Assembly: GCA_021234155.1 (NCBI GenBank)
Contig: JAJEKV010000094.1
Location: 3,824,535 to 3,888,534, forward strand
Direction of reading: 5' to 3'
Source: Isoetes taiwanensis
Lineage: Eukaryota; Streptophyta; Lycopodiopsida; Isoetales; Isoetaceae
Length of the DNA stretch: 64,000 nt
The notes under the pieces are model-generated. The model did not search any database and had not been told where the DNA came from. It saw nothing but the letters and a program-made list of their open reading frames with translations. Every line of letters begins with the position of its first letter. The first letter of the stretch is position 1. This document shows positions 13,170 through 24,200 of the stretch, piece after piece. The translations under genes were made by a program, and so were the position numbers.

Positions 13170-13340
13170 TTGCTTTTTGCGCATCGCCTCAATCTCTGGC
13201 CTGCTTAGCCACAGAGCTTTCTTTTGAAAAAAATACAAAAGGAAGAGCTTACCTAAAAGAAACTGCTCATTGCCTTAATCTCTAGCCTGCTTAGCCGCAG
13301 AGCTTTCTTCTAAAAGCGGTACAAACGGAAGAGCTTACCT
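13170..13340. repeat. About 83-bp tandem duplication
   Basis: Two copies of a segment containing tctggcctgcttagcc and ending aagagcttacctaaaag. On the minus strand each copy carries the same GTAAGCTC donor-like site, so it may be a duplicated exon border. Confidence 0.7.
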
Positions 13341-13810
13341 AAAAGCTAATGTATGAGTGCTCTGTGCCCTCGTGGCTTGACATAATATGAAAATGTGATG
13401 ATTCGCCCAGCATAATCCCGAGCTCGGATGAACCCAAGATGACCTGCTCAGATCAAGCTTACATAGAATCGCAAGCTTTGCTTGGAAGCAAAGTTTTTTC
13501 ACTTCATCATCAACAGCTGGCACCGACACAGCTAGAAACAGCTGAAGCCAGCAAATAAACACCGATATCCAGCAAATCCGGCAGTATTCAAGAACAGGGA
13601 AACATGAATTCTTGTCTCGACCCAAACTAGAACACCGGAAAAATGACGAAATGCTGCACAGAATGAATGGCGGCCAAGATCACTAGGAAATGGACGGTCA
13701 GGATAGGTGCCCTGGTGACACGAATATTCCAAGGCACAAACCAAGCAGGATTATATATGTTTAGAAAAGAAGAAGAGTGGCTTTGAGATGAGATTGCTTA
13801 TTACATCTAC

Positions 13811-14465
13811 GTAATAACCATTGGCTTCAAATTACGTCATTATTCCTTCAATATTATTATGCAGAATAAAGTTTCGCGTTTTGCGGAGCGGCGCCGCTAG
13901 AGTGCAAATTCCAAATCGTGGCACAACAAAACAGCGGCTTCAATCCGTCGGAGCAAAACATGGGCTTCAATCCGATCTCCGGCTTCAATCCGTCACGGCA
14001 TCGCCGCCTTGCAGTCGATCTGCATCCACAAAGTGTCGGGCAACCATAGCCAATGGCATGCAGGTGGATATGCACAACCCTAGCTTTTTTTATTGTAGAT
14101 AAGGATCTTTCTTATATAAGCCGGCGAGCGCCCTGTCTGCTGCAAATCTTTCGACTCAAACCTGCTGCAAATCTTTCGACTCAAACCTGTCTGCTGAAAT
14201 CTTTCGACTCAAATCTTTCGGCTGCTGCAAATCTTTCGACTCAAACCTGTCTGCTGCAAATCTTTCGACTCTGCTGCAGGTTGTCTATGCTGCAATGAAG
14301 AAAAACTCTGTTTTGGTATTTTTCAGCCTTCTAAGATCAAATCTTCTGCTTCTTTCACCTTTTTGAGATCAAATCTTCTACTTCCTCACACAACTGATGC
14401 ACCACTGAGAGAATTGATGCCCACTGAGCGATAGAATCTGGAAATTTGAAGCCAATGGTTATTAC
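13811..14465. mobile_element. TIR element, about 655 bp, non-coding
   Basis: Perfect 22-bp terminal inverted repeats: GTAATAACCATTGGCTTCAA plus AT at 13811-13832 and its complement at 14444-14465. The interior has triplicated GGCTTCAATCCG motifs near 13930-13995, a TATATAAG box at about 14113 and a minisatellite. There is no transposase, so it is a MITE-like element. No clear target duplication was found, so the superfamily is undetermined. Confidence 0.7.
14137..14276. repeat. Minisatellite, units of about 27-33 bp
   Basis: Five or so variants of ctgctgcaaatctttcgact followed by caaacctg, inside the TIR element. Confidence 0.85.
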
Positions 14466-14468
14466 ATA

Positions 14469-14632
14469 AGGTAATTCCCCCTCTCTTGAAGCTTTCCTCG
14501 AGGGCATATCCCTCGGCGGCGTCGCCAGACTCGGCGGTGCACTCGCGGCTCCGTCGCTCGTGCGCCGCCTCGTCTGGCGGAGCCGCCTCAGGATATTCCC
14601 TCGAGGAAAGCTTCGAAAGGGGGGAATTACCT
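14469..14632. repeat. 164-bp fold-back (hairpin) element
   Basis: Begins AGGTAATTCCCCC and ends GGGGGAATTACCT. Arms continue inward through GAAGCTTTCCTCGAGGG and a GC-rich core (ggcggcgtcgccagac versus gtctggcggagccgcc). The whole segment can fold into one long hairpin. It lies only 3 bp from the preceding TIR element. No target duplication is evident. Confidence 0.8.
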
Positions 14633-14639
14633 AGTACTT

Positions 14640-15580
14640 AAGAGAGCAACATCATAGGATATACTAAATGCGGCAAAGAGATCTTATATAAATGTATAGA
14701 GGGCTCTAATTCTTATGTTTTAATACATGTTTAGACCAGTAATAATAATAGAACTGTTAATGGTCACTTGATCTTTTGGTGGGATTTAAGAACAGAATAG
14801 AATGGGTTTTTATCATCCGTGGAGACCAATTGGCCTATTTGCAGCTAATGTGGATCTGACATGGAGAGGCTGAAATAGAGTCACTCTACCTTTATGTAAC
14901 GAAACGACATGGGCTCGCTGCTTCGCGCCCAACAGATGGCTCATTGCTAATGCGGCTCGCCAGTCTGTTTTGCCACCCTCACGTTTGTTTCCTATTTACG
15001 AGATTCCAATGTAACTTCAATAATTTACCCAACACTATGTGTTCTTGCTTCCTGCTTTGACATTCAAATTTCAACCTTTAGTTTCTATAGAAATTAACAT
15101 TGTATTCTTGAGGTGCACATTCTTAAGCTACTCTAGGAGGGATGTTTGATGAATGTGCACACACGTGCAACTATTCATGAGAAGCAAAATAGGAAATGAT
15201 GGAATCATGCCATCTCCGAAGAATAGAGTTGGCACCTTATCGAACTTTAAAGATGCTGGATAGAAAGTTCTTTTTTATTGTTTTTTATGATGTTGTTGTT
15301 ATTGAGCAATTGGTAGCATGTGGTGTGGACACAATGTGGAGTGATTATATTTTGTATCACCCTACTCGTCTGAATTTGCTCCTGGTATGGCTCATGCCAT
15401 TAAGAAGCACGATTTCATTAATTGGAGAAAATAAGCCCATTTTTAGAATTTTAAGCACACCTAATTTGCTCTAGCACGAATACTTTCACCTACTTCTCGA
15501 GCACAAGAAACATGAGGTAATTAACATACACATATACATACAAATACACATATACTCGTAGAATCTCAATAATGGCCTAC
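14640..15580. other. No recognisable gene
   Basis: A 92-codon open frame at 15196-15474 is low in complexity and has no family resemblance. Nothing else is supported. Confidence 0.4.
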
Positions 15581-15585
15581 ATTGT

Positions 15586-15626
15586 ACACCAATAATTCAC
15601 ATCAATAATTTTACTTCACTATAAAA
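15586..15626 (+). promoter_or_regulatory. Core promoter of the first small gene
   Basis: ACTATAAAAA box at about 15617-15626, preceded by ccaataattcac. The block is repeated at 16190-16229 before the second gene. The ATG is about 40 bp downstream of the TATA box, giving a short leader. Confidence 0.6.
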
Positions 15627-15662
15627 ATGGCTTGACGAGGGGGTAGAGGCCATTCATCTTCC

Positions 15663-15899
15663 ATGTCAATGCCTCGTCCAGAGCACATCCACTCTTTCAA
15701 GTGTTACTTGAGCTACAACGATCTGGGCGAATGCGCTAGAAATAGCGTTAAGCTTGATCCATGGCTCTTATCTAAAGCTGATGGACCTGCTAGTGCTTGC
15801 AGGAAGCTCACTCGTGTTAAAGTCCACATTTACTGGCTTCCTGATCAGGAGATCTATGAGCTGAATGGCATCACGAGCTTTGATGTTGATGACGAGTGA
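15663..15899 (+). CDS. Small acidic-tailed protein, 78 aa (tandem paralogue 1)
   Basis: An uninterrupted 78-codon frame from ATG to TGA. It aligns over almost its whole length with the 80-aa frame 603 bp downstream: shared residues include H-I, F/I-KC, S..DL..C, LDP.L..KA, RV..H..WLP, YE..GIT and a D..DE C-terminus. There is no signal peptide or membrane helix. Conservation of both frame and promoter suggests a real gene. I do not recognise the family. It lies beside the 3' end of the transposase-like gene on the opposite strand and could be an accessory gene of the same unit; this is inference. Confidence 0.6.
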   Translation: MSMPRPEHIHSFKCYLSYNDLGECARNSVKLDPWLLSKADGPASACRKLTRVKVHIYWLPDQEIYELNGITSFDVDDE

Positions 15900-16189
15900 G
15901 TATGCACCTGCTAATAATGTAATTATTATAATGACATGGGTACCTAATAACTAAGTAAGGATGTAATAGCATTCTGATTAAGGATGTAATATCACGTACC
16001 TTAACTGAGTATATTGTAACGATGTGCTATCCCACCTCCACTTTTTCTGCAAGCTGTCATTGAATTCAATCATAGCTAAATTCGTCAAGCAAATATGTTT
16101 TCAAACATATGCATATTAGTATGAAATAAGTATTATTCTTGTACGTATACAACAGTCTGATACACGTTCAATAATGGTGGTGAAGTCTA

Positions 16190-16229
16190 CCCCAATAATT
16201 CACCTCAATCATTCCACTTCACTATAAAA
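16190..16229 (+). promoter_or_regulatory. Core promoter of the second small gene
   Basis: CTATAAAAG box at about 16222-16230 within a block (ccaataattcacctcaat, then cacttcactataaaa) that repeats the promoter at 15586-15626 with few changes. Confidence 0.6.
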
Positions 16230-16265
16230 GCTACTCACTTCGGGGCTAAATTTCATTCATCCCCC

Positions 16266-16508
16266 ATGGATTTCTCGCCTTCTTCGGTTCACCACATTGA
16301 GGCGATCAAGTGTTCAATGAGCCACTCAGATCTTGTTGGTTGCCTTGACAGGCATCTTCTTCTTGATCCCTACCTGCGAAGAAAAGCTTTAGGCGCTGAG
16401 ATTCATTGCCCTGCGTCAATTCGTGTTATGATCCATCTGATCTGGCTTCCTGAGCGCATGAGCTATGAGATATCAGGGATCACTACGACAGATCCTGAAG
16501 ATGAATGA
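16266..16508 (+). CDS. Small acidic-tailed protein, 80 aa (tandem paralogue 2)
   Basis: An uninterrupted 80-codon frame. Compared with the upstream paralogue it keeps the KC.(L/M)S.(N/S)DL..C segment, the LDP(W/Y)L..KA helix, the WLP motif and the YE(L/I)(N/S)GIT..D..DE end, while linkers differ freely. That pattern is expected of selection on protein, not of a recent neutral duplication. The stop is about 140 bp from the 3' end of the convergent transposase-like gene. Function unknown. Confidence 0.6.
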   Translation: MDFSPSSVHHIEAIKCSMSHSDLVGCLDRHLLLDPYLRRKALGAEIHCPASIRVMIHLIWLPERMSYEISGITTTDPEDE

Positions 16509-16646
16509 ATCACCTGTTTGGCATTGTATAGTGTAAGAGCTCTTGTGTTGAGATGAAAAACACAAAGCCCAATGAATAATAACTAGTGTATTGTAAGGTG
16601 CATGTCATGTATGATATAGTAATTATGTAAAAGAGCATTGCATACC

Positions 16647-19600
16647 TCAAGAGTTCTCATCCTCGTCGTTAGCTTCTTTAGCCACTAATTCTTGCAACTG
16701 AGACCCCACACTACTGGGGATCACCGCTGACAACGGCCTGGTCCCTACGGCCCAACCATAGTCTATCGTTTTCAAATGTTGGTAGCGTGGCGGGTCATTA
16801 GGATTCGGTCTCCAATTCTTGCTCCAGCAATCCCTATACTGCATTGCATATGAGGTACCCTTTCTTGCAACAGGCTCAAACCAAGAAACAAACACCTCTT
16901 CATAGTGAGGGAGATTAGGGTCCTCTACTGGGTCCTCTTCCGCAAAGGCCATCCACGTCGGGCAGTTATCATGTGGCCTGATCAGCAAGAGCATTCCTTT
17001 CTTCACATCTTGGTAGGGGTCGAATATTTCAACAGGGTTCTTGGGTTTACCAGAGAAAGGCCCGACATAATGAGATGCACCAATGTGTTCATCCACCAAT
17101 AAGTTGTCGGGTTCTTCTAATGCAGTTTGTCTCGTGCTGGGCCAGAAATCCTGAATGACAGTTCTACCGGGCTGAACGTCCCCAAGCACTCGCAACAAGG
17201 TGGACCAGTAGTCAATAACTTCATTCATATATGTGTTAGACCATGAGTTATCGCCGGCTCTAGAAATAGCTGCCCAGTGCATCATGTACTTGGCAATTGA
17301 AGCTCTCAAGGCACCTATATCTGTCAAGCTCGATATGGTCGCATCGACCTTAGGTGACCCTCTAGGAATCATAGGTAAGCCTTGGGCATCCTCCTTCCAC
17401 ATTTTAATTCCCTTTTCAGGTAGCCACTCCCTATGCCCTGGCCTCATCTTGTAGAACATTAGTGGCCATCCATCATTCATGCAGAACTTGAAGAGTAGAG
17501 GTTCCAAATGACCACATAAACGGTCCTTCTTATCAGGGATAAAACCTTTCACGAATTCTTTCCAGTTGGGAACCTCAGACACAAGGTAGGGCATAGGAGA
17601 CTTTGAACTACACTGCCTGAAGAGTTGCATAAGCTCCGGAATAGTTAATGCATCTGATCTTCTCAATAGAGTAGAGTAGTTTCCAAAGAGGGCATCTATG
17701 TCATCGTGGGTGTGTCCAACCATCATGAATCCCAGTTGCACCTGATCGAAGACACCTAACCAGACCAAGTATGACAAGTAAGAGAAAAGATACATGTTCT
17801 TGTTTTGTCCTGAGCAATTGTCTAGCTGCAAGTAAAGCCTCCTAGGCAACTTCTTCGGTATCAGAGGGCCCTTGATAGGAGGCATAAAATCATTTCTAGT
17901 GCCATTCACCATTTTTGTCCTAAGGGCTTCCGTGTTCATGATTGCTCCACCCCGCCAGCCTTCCTTGATGATCTCAGTATTTCTCAAATGACCCCATTGT
18001 CCTCGATTGATTCTCTAGTGTTTTCAAGGTATGATTTAAAGATCCCACATGAAAATTAATCATCCGCCGAGGTCCAAATGAGAAGTGGCCCAAAGCACCT
18101 ACACCATGCCCATGCATGAGAGCACCAAGAAGACTCACCTTCAACCGCTCACCCCTCCATACACATTTTGCTAGCTTCTCCGCACGAGGAACCATCGCCT
18201 TATTCTGATCCATCTTATCATGTATAATGGTTAAGGCATTTTCAGGAGATCGATGAGACAAAGCTCTCCACGACCACCAGAGACTCTGCCGAGGAAAGTT
18301 GAGTCAGTCATGTGAGATTTCCTTTCCACGGCGAGCTCTCTTCTTTCTCTTGGATCCCTAGTCTTGGCAAGTTTCTCCTTTATCACAATACAGGTATTAC
18401 ACTTAGAAAATGCTATCCTTTTGGCGATTGCTACCTCAGAGTGGTTCTCCTTCCATGTTGACAAGAAGGACGATTGAGAAACATGTTTTCCTGTCATCTC
18501 GTGGACGGTTATATCTACCTCTTGATGTATGTCCTTTTTGGTCAAGATGGAAGGTAATCTCTTCACATTTTCTCTAGTTCCCCCACTCGTAACCTTTGAG
18601 CGGTGTGGCATAGTTTCAGCATTTTCATCTATGTACATAGATAGCACAGCACCTCCGGCCAGTGTATGAGACCTTGGCTTCATGGACCCGGAGTTTCCAT
18701 GCTCCGCAATCCTGTGCCCTTCCATAAAAAGCTTCCTCCATTTGTAAAATGTAGAAACTGGGATACCTATGCACTATGCCATGCCTTCACACAGACTTCC
18801 CTGTTGTTCAGCATTAGCTTTTTCACACATCCATTCTTTGAACAAAGATCTAGCATGTTGTACGCAAAAGTCGTACGTTCTGAGCTTTTCATGTTCCAGT
18901 AGAAGGTCCTCATGGCGGATACCTCCTTAACTGTGAAATTAGCACAACATCTCTTCAAGCAGCACATCGAGGACCTGAACTGCAAGATAGCTTCAGGTGT
19001 GGTTTTCCTTTCACCTTTTTTTGGGGTCGAGCGTCCTCTCGCCTTCCTGTTCACCATGTGGTACTGTCTTTTTTTTGTAACTCCAGCCTCCGGTCTGATG
19101 GCGTAAGCTTCCTTCTCGACCTCAGTCTCCTTCACGGCCGTAACTAGGCTAGAAACTGGAATACTGTCAACGAGAACCAATGCTATTGGCCATCTCACCA
19201 AGTCATGCATCTGTGGCATTTCTGCACAAGCCTGACAGAGCATAGAAATCTTCTCGGGCATTGGCAACAAAGTCATAACAGAAACCCCTATCCATGCTTC
19301 ACCCAACTTCATGTCAGATACGGCATCGTTTGGATCTGCGAAAACGATGACACCTGTACCATAAGGCAGTTTGCAGCACTCGTGCAGCAACTCACATGTC
19401 TTTTCCACTAGTTTATCCCTGGAAATCCCCTGCAATTCAATTGGTTCACTGTTTCCTTCACAGCCATTTACTGGAACTTGCCAATTTATCCGTTTGATCT
19501 GACCAGGTGGTGTGCTAACATCGGGTGCTGGAGTGATTTCATTCTGAACGTCGCTTTTGGACCAAAGAATGAAGCTACCAACAGCCTCCTCTAGGTGGTT

Positions 19601-19768
19601 CAATTCCGGTTCTGGAAACGGCAGTGGTATCTGTCCATCAAAGACAACTACAAGAGAAACTACTATCAATTCGTCTGGCACGGGGACGTTGTGGTGATTT
19701 TTGAAGTTATGCACTCTGCCCTCAGCCACCTTCTTCCCCAACAGGTAGAAAGACTGTAGAACTTCCAT
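16647..19768 (-). pseudogene. Transposase-like gene with DUF8039-like and DUF7869-like regions, three frame breaks
   Basis: One long coding exon in four frame segments. It starts at an ATG at 19768, one base after a strong acceptor (tttcttcag). Segment 1 (19768-18767) has a DUF8039-like block, PFPEPELNHLEEAVGSFILW. Segment 2 (to about 18300) has EGHRIAEHGNSGSMKPR; segment 3 (about 18300-17990) has TIIHDKMDQNKA and MHGHGVGALGHFS; segment 4 (to 16647) has LYLQLDNCSGQNKN and MMVGHTHDDIDALF, the acidic pattern of DUF7869, probably an RNase H-like nuclease fold. Breaks lie near 18770 (one base missing), about 18290 and about 17995. Homology continues smoothly across each, so they are small indels, not introns: either a recent pseudogene or sequence error. 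The related family is common in mosses and ferns and behaves like a repeat. It is divergent from the ParB/methylase-like gene. Confidence 0.7.
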
Positions 19769-20067
19769 CCTGAAGAAAGTCAACACTGCTCGTCAACATC
19801 GCGATGGCGATCCGTTGGACCTCATTAGTAGAATAAATGCACATAACTCAAAGGCCAAAAGGGACGACAGAATACCGGAGGAAGATCACGAAGGCGATCC
19901 TGATGAGCACATCGGTATAAATGACAGAAGCAGAAGACACAGATAGGCCGGGAAGATCGCGAGGGCGATCCATCGGACCTCTATGGTGGACCTTCAATCC
20001 TTCAAATCTACCTACAAACTTGGTCTAATCTAACTAACCATTTAAAAACCACTTATCTACTGGACTC

Positions 20068-20124
20068 ACCTCGACAAGATCGCAATCGCGATTAATTGGA
20101 TGTAATCTCGCGTCGCTATATAAC
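20068..20124 (-). promoter_or_regulatory. Candidate promoter and non-coding first exon of the transposase-like gene
   Basis: On the minus strand a TTATATAGC box (about 20116-20123) is followed by about 40 bp and a GAG/gtgagt donor at about 20068. Splicing to the acceptor at 19771-19770 would place the start ATG one base into exon 2. The intron would contain three GATCGC-type palindromes. Confidence 0.4.
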
Positions 20125-20199
20125 TGCTATGCTCCGGATGAACGCAGTCACGATTCTTTCAGGCAGACATCCGAACAGGTCGATCTGAGCAAAAAATAG

Positions 20200-21221
20200 A
20201 TGCTTGAGTAAGTCTCGCAAATCAAATGTCTATGTGAATATTAATTGCAGCTGTTATTTCCTATCGAAAATTGCCTGTCAGTTAATTAAAATGAGACATG
20301 TCGTGCATTGAACATCTGAGAGCATAACCAATAGCAGAACCATTAGCAGAACCATTAGCAGACCCACTATGTTACCGTGATATTCCCTCACTATCAATTA
20401 GTCCGAGAAATGAACAATTCAATTGGGCCTCGCTAACCAGATTATAAAGATCCCTGAACAGCATATACCAAGAAAGAGATGGTGCCAATACAGTGAATTA
20501 CGTTATGGTTGTGAAGGCACTATTATAACCTATACATAAACAACAAATCGAAAATCTCTCCTGAATTCGATAACTTCTAGCTGCATAGACAGTAAGGCAT
20601 TAGGATTTTGTACCCCAGTAGCTTAAAGTAGGCGAGCGCCTGCAATATGAGCACTATAGCCCTGAAGAACAGATCGAGCGGCTCCAAGAACCCAACAAGC
20701 GCCCAGACGAGAAGAACGAGCGCCTTCCAGAACACCCTGCTCGATTACAAACTGGAAATCCCGCCCTCTTCAGCGAGCGCGAAATTCAAGTTTTAAATTG
20801 AAAATCTGTTGTCTCTTTCAGTCCTTCAACCGCGCTCCAGAGGCGTCTTAATTTTGGTTCCGTAGGACCTTCATTACGTACACTTTTTGAATTGGGAGGT
20901 GCACGACCAGAAGTACCTCTTGTCCGGAAAATGCCACGTTTACAATAAAGTTGTTGGGTGTCCATAAATACGGGCGGCTGCATTAATGGCGGGTATTTAT
21001 GATCGCCGGCCGTATTAATGGCTGGCATTTATGGCGTGTCAGGTCCCGCACGTGCCGGATTAATTTAATCTGGCCTCCCCGAGCAGTATTTATTCTCGCG
21101 ATTCCTTCGACTTTCATTCCGCCCGATTCTCGTGGCGCCTTCCAGCGATTTCCGCCGACTCCTCAAAGCCCGACCCGAGAGAGTCTACGAACCCGTTTTT
21201 GAAAGCTTCCAGCCCGCATCC
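20200..21221. other. Spacer between the divergent genes
   Basis: Apart from the palindromes it holds a duplicated attaatggc..g..atttatg motif at about 20978-21034 and a minus-strand 80-codon frame (20786-21028) without family resemblance. It presumably contains the promoter of the + gene; no convincing TATA box was assigned. Confidence 0.4.
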
Positions 21222-24200
21222 ATGGCACCAAAAGCCCACCTCGAGAAAGGTAAGTTCCAACCCCTCACCTCAAAGATCGGTGGGCGCGTTTCCTTCGATA
21301 GTGCATGTTTAATTAGACTTTTCACCTTTTACTAATGTAGTCATTAGAAGATCTGGAACTCAACAGATCGATGCCCGATCCCGGCGAGTGGAGTTGGACG
21401 GATCGCGTCGCGATCCTAACGACCGACCGGTTGCATCGCGGCCGCGATCGTGTTGAGTGGTCAACAAGATCGCGGCAAGCGATCTTCATGAGAGCACGAC
21501 TGCTTGACCCACATCTTCTGAATCACTCATGAGGATCGGCGCTCGCGATCGCCGTCAGTTTCATGAAGACGCATCAGCGATCCCCGTTGATTTTACTAAG
21601 AATTTGGGCATTAGGGAATACTGACACACCTCTTACTTGCAGCTCTGGATTTGTATCGCGGCCCAGACGTTGAACCCAATAAGATCATTACACCCTCAAA
21701 TGAAAGAAAGTGGTGCATCAAAATTGCACAAGCAATTCCACAGACGAAAGGCGACCGCCGTAAAGACCTCTGCTTGTTCCTAAGGACTGGCAAGAAGGCC
21801 GATGACATACAGCAGATAGGAATTGCAATCGCTATGTGGGAAGGAACAAAGAACAATGTCCAAGACGCTATTATATGCAGCGTAGAGGATACACAGAATT
21901 TGCAGTTCATTGAGTATGTCCTTAAATGGACAAACTATGATCCCTCCCTCATGGCAGCCAGCAAGTTAAACAAGCCGGCCACTGGAAAGAATGTTCCGAC
22001 CAGTGCGAAAGGATACGGCTGGGTACTGCAGTCCTATGATTCTCTGTCTCTGTCTGGAATAACGGGTAATAGGGATATATTGTCTGGCTTCTCGACATGC
22101 AGAAAAGGTTTGCAGGCAGATAAGAAACCACCAAGCATTGCACTGAAAGCCAAACGAGATGAGAAGATGCCTTCTGTAATGGACACGAACTGGTTAAGGG
22201 CTCAGGCGAAGAAAAAACATGTGAAGCCCGTATCTACAGCAGAGGCCTCTACCGAACCCAGAGCCCTCTCCGTGGAGCCTGTTTCCACTGCCCAACCATC
22301 TGCTGTTATAGATCCTGCTCAACCTCTGGCTATTTGTGCTCCCCCTACTGTGCCTAAAGATTCTACCATCCCAAAGTTCAGAATCAACCTCCGCAAACTC
22401 AATACTTCTGATAGCGCAGAACCTTCTTCTTCCAACACCCCCCCTTCCACCTCAGGTGCTGCATCGTCCAAGAGGCTAGCATTTCCTATTGCTTCTGAAC
22501 TGCCGACCGAGCTCAAATTCAATCCTGAAGAAGAACGCAAATTGGCAGAACAAACTGCACAGAAGCTTGAACAATTCAAACGGTTCTACCCGCTTGGTGT
22601 GAACTGGTTTATCAAGGTTTCAATATTCGATTGCGAACCAGCTCCTGCTAACCTCACGCATCGAATGCGTTCAAACGACCACGTGCAGACTCTCGTGAAG
22701 AGTTTCAAAACGTATCCTACGGAGGTGCTCATGCCGGCCGATGTTGTCCCATTCGACCCCATTACCAGGTGATTGTTATTGTTCATGATTTTTGGTGTGT
22801 GGCTTCTTAACTTACAAGTATACGTTACATCAGGAAAAAGATCACGTGGAATACAGAGGCTGACCCGAAGGGCAAAAAATTTTGGATAATATCTGGTAAC
22901 CACAGTATATGTGCAGCTCAGTTGCTATGCGGTGTTGTTGGAGAGCTGGAACAGCGGCTGGAGTTTGCTAAAGCCTACGCGAAGAGAAGAACAAGAGTGC
23001 TTAATGGAAACTTGACAGATAGAGAATACATTGAGTTGAGCATTCAGTGCAATGAAGTAATCGCTAACACTGTATATAGAGAGCCATTGTTAGAGAAGCT
23101 CCAACAACGGCATCAACATAAAGCGTATGGATGTCCTCCTCAAGGTCCCATTGGCACTGCCACCACCTCCGCATGGAAGGTATTTTTATTAGCCCAGCTC
23201 AATGACATCGCGGCCGCGATTTTCCTAACCATTTGTTTTGTAGGACTTCCACGAGATAGCTACCACAACGTTAAAGGTAACGGAGCTAAAGGACGAGAAG
23301 CAATTTATTTTTATGGAGGAGCGGGTTTTCAGAAAGTTAATGGAAGTGGCCAACAGATGGGTCAACAAGAAGATTTGTGATGAGCATGGAGATTTTCCTG
23401 ATAAGCCCTCGAAGGACTTCTTCAACAAAACCTGGTTAAGATACCTTCGAGGCATGTCTAATGCAGAGGCTTCTCAGCTACTCGATGAGATTTTGGAAGG
23501 AAAGACATACGTTAAGGTGCAAAGCGGATATCATGGCAGGTTTAATTGCCAGCAGCGCGCCATTGATATTAGAAGCCTCAGCTTCATGCGGAAAGAGATT
23601 TTGTCATATGCTTCCACGCTGCTTCAGAAAGATTACACTTTTTGGGAGGAGTTGCTTTCTGACTTTCCTGCTTTCACGGAACAGCGGATTCTGGATATAT
23701 CTGATTCGGATACAGAGTACGTGAAAGCCAATTACAATAAGGAACATGTTGTGGGTAATTTGCCCGTTGCATTTCTAGAACCCATTAGATCGATTTTGAA
23801 ACCTGAAGAGGCTATCAAGATCAAGGAGAAGAAAAATGTTGTGCATGCTGTAACAAAGGAAGGGATTCCCACCTCCACTCCAGTGTCTGAGAATGCTACT
23901 ATGGTGTTCATAGACTTTAGAGGATTCTCTGCATTATGGACGTGCAAGAAATATATGGAACTCTTCACAAGAATATCCAACATGACAACTGCTAACATTT
24001 ATCACCTTGTGATTCTGATGCGGTCTGCGAATTTGCCAGATTGCTTGTACAGCCAAAAACAGATTCAAGGCGGGTCCCATATTTCTGTAGGTACATATGA
24101 CGAGCCGGGATGGGTGAACAAGAAAAGGGTGAAGGAATATCAGTATTACATCACCCATATGTGCATTAACAGAAGTGACTCCAGGGTGAACGCGATTATG

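Larger units (their letters stand above)
19798..21553. repeat. Family of CG-rich GATCGC/GCGATC palindromes
   Basis: Near-palindromes of 16-20 bp: 19798-19813 (ATCGCGATGGCGATCC), 19884-19900, 19955-19971 (GATCGCGAGGGCGATCC), 20078-20093, 21401-21416 (GATCGCGTCGCGATCC), 21434-21450 (CATCGCGGCCGCGATCG), 21468-21484 (GATCGCGGCAAGCGATC) and 21534-21553. More lie in intron 3 of the + gene (23206-23221) and in its 3' flank (25341-25355, 25447-25461). All are non-coding. They could be protein-binding sites or subterminal repeats of a transposon. Confidence 0.75.

Noticed and set aside
14469-14632. Gene-like GC-rich segment
   Set aside because: The GC richness comes from the two arms of a hairpin; no coding frame is conserved.
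16905-19411. Plus-strand open frames inside the transposase-like gene
   Set aside because: They are antisense shadows of the minus-strand coding region.
20620-20770. Minus-strand hydrophobic frame resembling a membrane helix
   Set aside because: No ATG, stop codons close on both sides, and no family resemblance.
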